A DNA stretch of 56,012 bases from positions 1-56,012 of the forward strand of contig NZ_VLKR01000037.1 of the NCBI RefSeq assembly GCF_007830445.1. The letters are read 5' to 3'. Shown piece by piece: positions 51,701-56,012 of the stretch. The position numbers were made by a program, and so were the translations under genes. This stretch comes from Sphingobacterium siyangense (GTDB lineage: Bacteria > Bacteroidota > Bacteroidia > Sphingobacteriales > Sphingobacteriaceae). A model generated the notes under the pieces. That model made no database searches and was not told the origin of the DNA. It worked only from the letters and a program-made list of their open reading frames with translations. Numbering within the stretch: the stretch's first letter is position 1; every line of letters begins with the position of its first letter.

Positions 51701-53245
51701 ATCGTCTGCCAATGGTCTAAATATGGCATGAACCTGATGCGATTGCTTAAATAAATTATGGCTACGCTTTAGAACAACAAGTGTCCTTTCCAGTTCTGTA
51801 TGATCCTGAGCAAAATTAAAATCCTCTTTCGGTATAATATTCTTAAGCGGTACTTGATTAAAGGTTTTTAATAAGGCCAAATACCGTCCGACGATCTGCG
51901 ACCAACTCTTATCGCCGTAGACCGTTTGAGCTAAGGCAGCATGCTGTGCATTAATAAGTTCAGCCGATTCCTTGAGTTTTGATTTTATCGCATCATACTG
52001 GTTTTGAGCTTGTCTTACTGAGATGTAAAACGGAACTCCGATCTGACGATCCCTGACGGAATCCACGATTGCTTCACGCGCATCGTTTACATCATCAATT
52101 ACACCTACCAGAGCACCGATCTGAGGATTCGTACGTTCGATATTTGCTTTAATGACATCAAGCGCTGTTTTCTTTTCGCAGACGACAAGACATTTCAGTC
52201 CATTGGCAAGGGCATTTGTGATCAGCGCAGTTAATGATTGACTTTTTCCTGTCCCCGGAGGGCCTTGTATTATTTGGTTCGGTTCATTTCCAAGAGCACT
52301 TATTATAGCCTGTTGGCTTGGGTCTGTATCTACAGCGCTGAAAGGAGTTGTCGATAGATTTTCCACTTTAAGCTCATCAAATTCAAAGGTATCGAAGCGA
52401 TCCAATAAGCGTGAAATGTCGGTGATAATACTTTCTTTTTGCGCTCTGAACAAGCCAAAAACACCGCCGAAATGAATGTAGGCTTTGTTATTGGCGATAG
52501 CATCTATCTGGGAAGCTTCGGGTAATACATTGATAGCTGTTTCAAAGTTTTTGCTTAGCACCTCAAGTATCTGCTCTTTACTATTTGAATTGAGTGCTTC
52601 CAGTACTTCAGCACAAGCGTTCACTAATTCGTTGCTATCAATCAGTGCGTCTTCTAAAGCATCATTGGTTAGACTGGGGAGTGTGATGTCATCTTCACTT
52701 TTGATAAAAGAAAGGAGGACTTCATTGATACTAATCGGGTGAATATCTGAATCCACTATTTTTCCATTCGCTTGAACCACTTTATTTCGCAAAAACGACC
52801 ATTCATTGACTTTGTTTTTAGATTTAACGGCCTCTAGTTGCCAAATGAATAATGGGGCTTTTATGATCTTAGAAGGGTCTTTTGAGGATCTTTTTATAAG
52901 AATAGGATAGCCGAATCCGAGGGTCTTCATCCCATGTTCTTTAAAATAATCTTCATTTTCTATGATGATGGAGTTCAGTCGTTTAGAAATTAAGGTCAGT
53001 TTCTTTTGAGTTTCCGCATCTTTTTCATTGAGGTCTATCGTATCAAATGAAATCTTAAACTCAAAGTTTGCTTTGGTCAACAAGGTATCTAAAAATGATT
53101 TGGCTAGACCATCCTCAATGAGGTCGAGCTGCTGTAGGTCTAACCGTGTGGCCAACCTTCCTGGCAATGCATTTAAATGAATAGAGCGGGCGTTACCGCC
53201 TTTTAATTTACTTTGTAAAGATTGCAGGAAAATCTTGGATGACAT
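48737..53245 (-). CDS. Giant superfamily I helicase with C-terminal REase-like nuclease (candidate defence protein)
   Basis: 1502 residues from ATG 53245 (frame open to 53278). The N-terminal ~300 residues are DUF4011-like. Walker A GPPGTGKS lies near residue 330, then a ~650-residue helical/coiled insertion. Helicase motifs follow: Walker B VVIFDEASQLRLED near 1040, motif III VSGDKHQMAPSS, IQGDERDIIILSTTFG and NVIITRARSKVYV. The last ~110 residues are a Vsr/MTES_1575-type nuclease (SPFEDEVFEQL, FRIDIVV, LIAIECDGAKYHNS). It is a UPF1-like ATPase joined to a PD-(D/E)XK core. The order resembles the single-gene Hhe defence system. Lone gene flanked by mobile debris. Confidence 0.88.
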   Translation of the reverse strand: MSSKIFLQSLQSKLKGGNARSIHLNALPGRLATRLDLQQLDLIEDGLAKSFLDTLLTKANFEFKISFDTIDLNEKDAETQKKLTLISKRLNSIIIENEDYFKEHGMKTLGFGYPILIKRSSKDPSKIIKAPLFIWQLEAVKSKNKVNEWSFLRNKVVQANGKIVDSDIHPISINEVLLSFIKSEDDITLPSLTNDALEDALIDSNELVNACAEVLEALNSNSKEQILEVLSKNFETAINVLPEASQIDAIANNKAYIHFGGVFGLFRAQKESIITDISRLLDRFDTFEFDELKVENLSTTPFSAVDTDPSQQAIISALGNEPNQIIQGPPGTGKSQSLTALITNALANGLKCLVVCEKKTALDVIKANIERTNPQIGALVGVIDDVNDAREAIVDSVRDRQIGVPFYISVRQAQNQYDAIKSKLKESAELINAQHAALAQTVYGDKSWSQIVGRYLALLKTFNQVPLKNIIPKEDFNFAQDHTELERTLVVLKRSHNLFKQSHQVHAIFRPLADDLFIDQQVGPSRARIEDFIAYAHKQLPGIEQLIAELQVSGKQWADDFSSGIPAIMQQDFKSYMAFCIGDSVKEDVLPSTFPQEQRINEIALALQTVRIKAQQFFKQYEDALQQHYSSYHSSLSNAISTYLAYAESSIAQYGKNLLDNSSGARFKTSLLSIFSRKHKQIKQTRIELKNRIAQVRSAHVEKYYIEHQYNDHLETSDLSIYLNNIDKLRKKLAAWKKQYPITISSYLANITNHHFHTEVSELKTQIAPLIQKLDSIEQVLIADYNIIPRTPVIDINGLIEAVPYLTERVTFQLRYFNNFRDYYAARSDAYRSLQNSFDEIESNQLTGNITDGVFLQYINLQTAQEQCDKIKHTITTFNEHMSDFRIYHEWKSFFLSVDEAQQRLITRISIHLKDHWADAFECWYLYWILTTNEPQELPKSDYQLQQYQQQKQEFNHAQLNSIIALWTERQAEAVGHFKARGQNINSLFNKKGAKGMRRNSLRTIVNREFELFTDFFPVLLVNPSVCSSILPLQEGIFDVVIFDEASQLRLEDTYAALIRGKAKIVSGDKHQMAPSSYFEGSGALLDPIDDETEDYEDEFSDRTALQAAQLNLADSESLLAYAVDKGFVESYLKVHYRSKHPYLIDFSNHAFYGNRLMPVPAKEHYTPIEYLQIDGLYEGQVNKQEALQVVELLQQIMKEAKDSIPSVGVATFNIYQRNLILEELSAVRQNDPAFDSLMAQAGDSFFVKNLENIQGDERDIIILSTTFGRKADGSFSQNFGPIIQGKGHRMLNVIITRARSKVYVCTSFPQEYVGQYPNLIQQKGNKGRGIMYAYFTYAKAVSEGNDELRKGILQLLSQYCTDKLYEPAEFSLGSESPFEDEVFEQLAQHIGADRLEQQHSVGGFRIDIVVKSKTSHKPLIAIECDGAKYHNSPEAYAWDSFRQEQLERYGFVFHRIWSIKWWDDADGELKRLLDFIRQQDEEEANLNNHVHVATKININDN

Positions 53246-53364
53246 AATTGTAATATTTGTATTTAACCTAAGATACAAATATTCGGTATAATCAGCAATC
53301 GAATCAAATTACCTTATCAATGCCTGTCAGCATTTTAATTAGACACTCCAGCTTCATCGCAAAG

Positions 53365-53398
53365 ATCCTACACGAGATGGTTCAGGTACGCGTAGGAT
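53365..53398. other. Imperfect hairpin upstream of the helicase
   Basis: ATCCTACaCG and CGcGTAGGAT can pair over 10 bp with one mismatch and a 14-base loop. It lies 120 bases upstream of the helicase start, in the divergent intergenic region. No T tract, so a regulatory or protein-binding role is possible. Confidence 0.3.
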
Positions 53399-53507
53399 AT
53401 CAAATAAATTTATCTGTTTCTGTACTAATTAGTTAATTGACACAGGATTGTTACAGGAGGAATTTTTTCTTAATTTCGAACCGTTATAGTTATAATTCAT
53501 TCCATTT

Positions 53508-54254
53508 ATGCTGTTCATTTATACACGTTACGAGTACGTTTTAGGAAGTAAAAATATCATTGCAACATTAAAAAATGAGACCATAGCGCAGAATTTCAAT
53601 CTTAGTATCATTACACCTGCGACCAAATTTTTAGGGTTTCCAGTTGGAGGAGGTCTGGTAAAAATGTCTCGTTTAGTCAATCAATACGGGCAGGTCATCC
53701 ACGCAAGAAATTATTCGCCTGAAATAAAAGAAGAGGTAAAGAAATTTAAGAAGACACTAGAAATTCCGTATTTCAAACTTTGGAAAGGGTATTTGATTAT
53801 GGCATCGATAGCAATTATCGGCTCTATTATTTATGGTATTAAACTGAACATAGATGGTAAGAAATATCGGAATGAAAAAGAAAGTCTTGCTCAATCGGCT
53901 CAACAACTACAGGCAGGACAACTATATGGTGCAAGTTTCTTTACCGATGCTGAAGGAAATAACATCCAAGGTTTACCAGCAGGTTGGGTTAAGATTCTAA
54001 AGATAGAAGGAGATACAATTTTTGTCCAACGGTCTAAAAAAATATCGGATCGTGCGATGTTTGAAATGAAAGATTTGGAATCAATTAAGCCAACATCGGA
54101 TGAAGACTGGAATAATAGGGTCGAAAAAATGAATTATACGCTATTTAAAGAAGCTGTGAACAATAAAAATTTATCCGGTATTGATTTATCTTATATTGGT
54201 GCAGATCACGATAAATATTCTGGCGTTATTATGTCTTTTAAAGGCGTTGAATGA
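53508..54254 (+). CDS. Hypothetical single-pass membrane protein
   Basis: 248 residues. One strong membrane helix at ~93-114 (YLIMASIAIIGSIIYGIKL) follows a cytoplasmic ~90-residue domain, and a coiled/beta region follows. The segment GASFFTDAEGNNIQGLPAGW looks like a small beta domain. No family recognised. The stop overlaps the ATG of a 40-residue frame. Confidence 0.7.
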   Translation: MLFIYTRYEYVLGSKNIIATLKNETIAQNFNLSIITPATKFLGFPVGGGLVKMSRLVNQYGQVIHARNYSPEIKEEVKKFKKTLEIPYFKLWKGYLIMASIAIIGSIIYGIKLNIDGKKYRNEKESLAQSAQQLQAGQLYGASFFTDAEGNNIQGLPAGWVKILKIEGDTIFVQRSKKISDRAMFEMKDLESIKPTSDEDWNNRVEKMNYTLFKEAVNNKNLSGIDLSYIGADHDKYSGVIMSFKGVE

Positions 54255-54373
54255 TATTATTTCTAGAATTAAAACCGGAAAAATGGGATGAAAGCTCGCA
54301 AGTTTATTGTCAGGAAGAGAACAAATACATCGATATTACCAATTATCAATATTGGTTGATTTTTCAAGAATAG
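54251..54373 (+). CDS. Possible 40-residue protein coupled to the preceding gene
   Basis: ATG 54251 overlaps the preceding TGA (ATGA), the arrangement used for translational coupling. It encodes MILFLELKPEKWDESSQVYC... and stops at TAG 54371-54373. It may be a truncated second gene of the operon. It overlaps the convergent gene at 54336. Confidence 0.4.
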   Translation: MILFLELKPEKWDESSQVYCQEENKYIDITNYQYWLIFQE

Positions 54374-54863
54374 ATTTGATCAGCTCATTAAAGTACGCGT
54401 TTACGAATTGATGTTTTTTCTCATTTTTGGGGCTACCGTTGCCTTTGAAATAAAATTTTTTCACGTTCATTTTATTCCAAGTACCGTTGTAATTCATAAT
54501 TTGAGCACTGAAAGTTGGACTATTGATTCTTATTTTTCCATCTTTAAATAAAAAAGACAAGGTGTAATCGACATCATAGTAAGCAATAGCGGATGTTTTA
54601 AGTCCTCTTTGTTGGTAAGCTGCTAAAGTTATCGCCTGCCCGGGAACCAAAGTCAGGCCTTCTTTGGGGTTGGAATATAAGCTATTGATCGATTTTAATA
54701 CATTATCGTAAAGTTCTTGCTGTTTAGCGCCAGGAACTTCCACTACGGTATAATCTAGATTCTCTTTAGAAACGAAACCTGTTGGAGCTAGGGTGAAATA
54801 TTGTGAAAATGCTAAATTTATGAACAGAAGCAAAAATATTCCAGTAATTATGTAATTTTTCAT
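54336..54863 (-). CDS. DUF4468 (TBP-like fold) secreted protein
   Basis: 175 residues from ATG 54863 with signal peptide MKNYIITGIFLLLFINLAFS. The segments NLDYTVVEVPGAKQQELYDN and GKIRINSPTFSAQIM fit DUF4468, a periplasmic domain with a TBP-like fold of unknown role. The start at 54893 adds ten residues ahead of the signal and is less likely. Confidence 0.78.
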   Translation of the reverse strand: MKNYIITGIFLLLFINLAFSQYFTLAPTGFVSKENLDYTVVEVPGAKQQELYDNVLKSINSLYSNPKEGLTLVPGQAITLAAYQQRGLKTSAIAYYDVDYTLSFLFKDGKIRINSPTFSAQIMNYNGTWNKMNVKKFYFKGNGSPKNEKKHQFVNAYFNELIKSILEKSTNIDNW

Positions 54864-55082
54864 ATTAAATTGTTTTGAAGGAAAGTAACTCAACCAACTT
54901 TACAAAATAAGTCGTTAGTCGCATTAATTTTTTGCAATGTACTTCTTTGTGAAGGAAAATCCAAAGCGAGCGGGTTAGAGAATTGAAATTTGTATATCAA
55001 ATGCGTTGAGTTTTCAATAAGATAAGTCGATCGGAAAACTATAATATAGATGCAATCATATTTCACTACATTTTATAAAATT

Positions 55083-55334
55083 TTAATAGATAACAATATC
55101 AAAAGCCATACTGTTTTGCCTAAAAAATATTTGAGAAAAGCCAAAACTGCCTCCCTTAACGATTAACAAGAGATACTTTTTATTTCCCCTTTTCTGCTTG
55201 ACCAGCACGATCCAATCATCTTGTACGCTTTCTGTACCCACCAATAATAGCGCATCGTCTATTGACAATAAATCGTCCTCCCAAAGTGGAGTTGTACAGG
55301 TTCGAGCGAGCAGTTGCTCCAGATTTCCTTTCAT
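55083..55334 (-). CDS. Doubtful small open frame
   Basis: 83 residues from ATG 55334 (MKGNLEQLLARTCTTPLWED ... FFRQNSMAFDIVIY). The longer upstream frame to 55553 is antisense to the dnaE fragment and is not real. The end overlaps the dispersed repeat found also at 32225. It might be a fragment of a lost gene. Confidence 0.3.
   Translation of the reverse strand: MKGNLEQLLARTCTTPLWEDDLLSIDDALLLVGTESVQDDWIVLVKQKRGNKKYLLLIVKGGSFGFSQIFFRQNSMAFDIVIY
55087..55133. repeat. Dispersed ~50-bp repeat, copy 2
   Basis: AGATAACAATATC ... CCTAAAAAATATTTG, the partner of 32225-32276. It ends the minus-strand frame above. Confidence 0.5.
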
Positions 55335-55358
55335 GGGTTTATAGGCATGCGCATGCTT

Positions 55359-55569
55359 ATGGAGGACTCGATATGGCTGATGCATGTGCTCCGGCGGATG
55401 ATGTCGGGCAAATATCGCAGCAAAGACCACCTGATCGAAATTGAGGATAAGTTCTTTTCCAACTGTAAGGCGAAGGGCTACCCCGAAAAGATTAGCCGTG
55501 AGATCTGGCGGCAGATGGAAAGCTTCGCCGGTTATTCGATTAACAAGGCGCATTCAGCATCTTTTGCCG
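55359..55569 (+). pseudogene. Internal fragment of a DNA polymerase III alpha-type (dnaE/dnaE2) gene
   Basis: A frame encoding WLMHVLRRMMSGKYRSKDHL, IEIEDKFFSNCKAKGYPEKI, WRQMESFAGYSINKAHSASF then AV. This is the conserved DnaE stretch containing FAGYSxxKAHSASxAV, which normally continues ESYQSLYLK. Here it switches abruptly to WRTFYY and a stop. Both ends of the polymerase are missing. In Bacteroidota this sequence type belongs to the DnaE or mutagenesis-cassette DnaE2 protein. Confidence 0.75.
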
Positions 55570-56012
55570 TATGGCGGACGTTTTATTATTGAAGTGCAGC
55601 GCACGGCGCAGGATAATTTGAAAAAGCGCATGCTTTATTACAGCAGTAAATTGATAGCGGATCAGGCACCCAAAGGCAACCGAAGGGCTTGGAATTATGC
55701 AATTAGTGAAGTTTATATCATTGTACTGATGGATGGATTTGCAATGCCTGATGCGGGGGATGAGAAGTATTTTCTACACGATATTTGTTTATGTTATCGA
55801 GATCATGGTAAAATATTTTATGACGATCTAGGCTTTATATATGTGGAATTGGTTAACTTTGTTAAAGCTGAGGCAGAGTTAGTTAATGATTTAGATCGTT
55901 GGCTTTATGTACTCAAAAATATGTCTTCGCTAAATGGACTTTCCACTTATTTGCGTAAGCCTATTTTTGAGAAGTTATTTCAGTTAGCAGAGTATAGCAA
56001 ACTAAAACCGGA
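55570..56012 (+). CDS. Rpn-family (PD-(D/E)XK) recombination-promoting nuclease, truncated at both ends
   Basis: Open to the window edge, 147 codons: YGGRFIIEVQRTAQDNLKKR, LYYSSKLIADQAPKGNRRAW, EVYIIVLMDGFAMPDAGDEK, YFLHDICLCYRDHGKIFYDD, and LVNFVKAEAELVNDLDRWLY. These are the standard PDDEXK_2 transposase-nuclease blocks, beginning at the catalytic E-x-Q strand. The first ~80 residues with the catalytic Asp are missing: the gene is joined directly to the dnaE fragment. The 3' end lies outside the window. Confidence 0.85.

Noticed and set aside
55335..55553. N-terminal part of the minus-strand frame 55083-55553
   Set aside because: It is antisense to the clear dnaE fragment on the plus strand.
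1..56012. CRISPR arrays, tRNA and rRNA genes
   Set aside because: No regularly spaced repeats and no cloverleaf or rRNA-like stretches were seen on either strand, though a covariance scan was not possible.

Overview
The window looks like a chromosomal segment of a Bacteroidota bacterium, most probably Sphingobacteriaceae (Sphingobacterium-like). The base composition is AT-rich and ribosome-binding sites are weak. Promoter motifs fit the phylum's TAnnTTTG -7 box. Gene families are typical of the group: a 1447-residue RND-TolC fusion, DUF3570/DUF4266, DUF4468, DUF4375, DUF5694, DUF6597 and Rpn/PD-(D/E)XK nuclease genes. No rRNA, tRNA or CRISPR array was found.

Layout. 1-1000: tail of an Rpn-type nuclease gene, three hairpins and a methyltransferase pseudogene. 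1.1-11.6 kb (+): soluble hybrid histidine kinase, AraC regulator with MFS transporter, SnoaL-like protein, DUF6597 regulator with a TetX-like flavoprotein, small heat-shock protein, beta-CASP RNase-like hydrolase and TauE/SafE permease. 11.7-20.7 kb (-): one tightly packed operon joining a heavy-metal RND efflux system (acidic His-containing protein, RND-TolC fusion, adaptor) to a thioredoxin / ApbE / DUF4266 / DUF3570 module. 20.9-24 kb: a decayed gene, a DUF5694 protein and a TlpA-like thioredoxin. 24.4-29.3 kb: small stress or detoxification enzymes (hydrolases, thioesterase, DinB, VOC, GNAT) and two TetR genes, one truncated. Four near-identical 20-bp operator-like sites lie upstream of four of these units. 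29.5-32.1 kb: DHA2 efflux pump with gene fragments on both sides, then hchA. 32-36 kb: orphan LuxR-type response regulator, CinA-like protein, a structured region that reads best as minus-strand RNA, a DUF4375 lipoprotein and unknown or decayed genes. 36.3-41 kb (+): egtD, egtB and an EgtUV-like ABC transporter in one operon. 41-46 kb: small hypotheticals, a zinc-less Fpg/Nei glycosylase and a frameshifted DUF3606 gene. 46-48.5 kb: AraC regulator divergent from a flavin monooxygenase. 48.7-53.2 kb: a very large helicase-nuclease, a candidate single-gene defence protein. 53.5-56 kb: hypotheticals, a dnaE fragment and a 5'-truncated Rpn gene that runs off the end.

Three things deserve most attention. 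The first is the metal-efflux operon fused to a flavin/thiol redox module whose small lipoprotein ends in Cys-Gly-Cys-Asn. The second is the ergothioneine operon, which combines biosynthesis with a permease-binding-protein fusion whose binding domain reads as circularly permuted. The third is the large helicase-nuclease, which lies between mobile-element debris. Decay is common: I count at least ten broken or truncated genes, which marks much of the window as accessory DNA.
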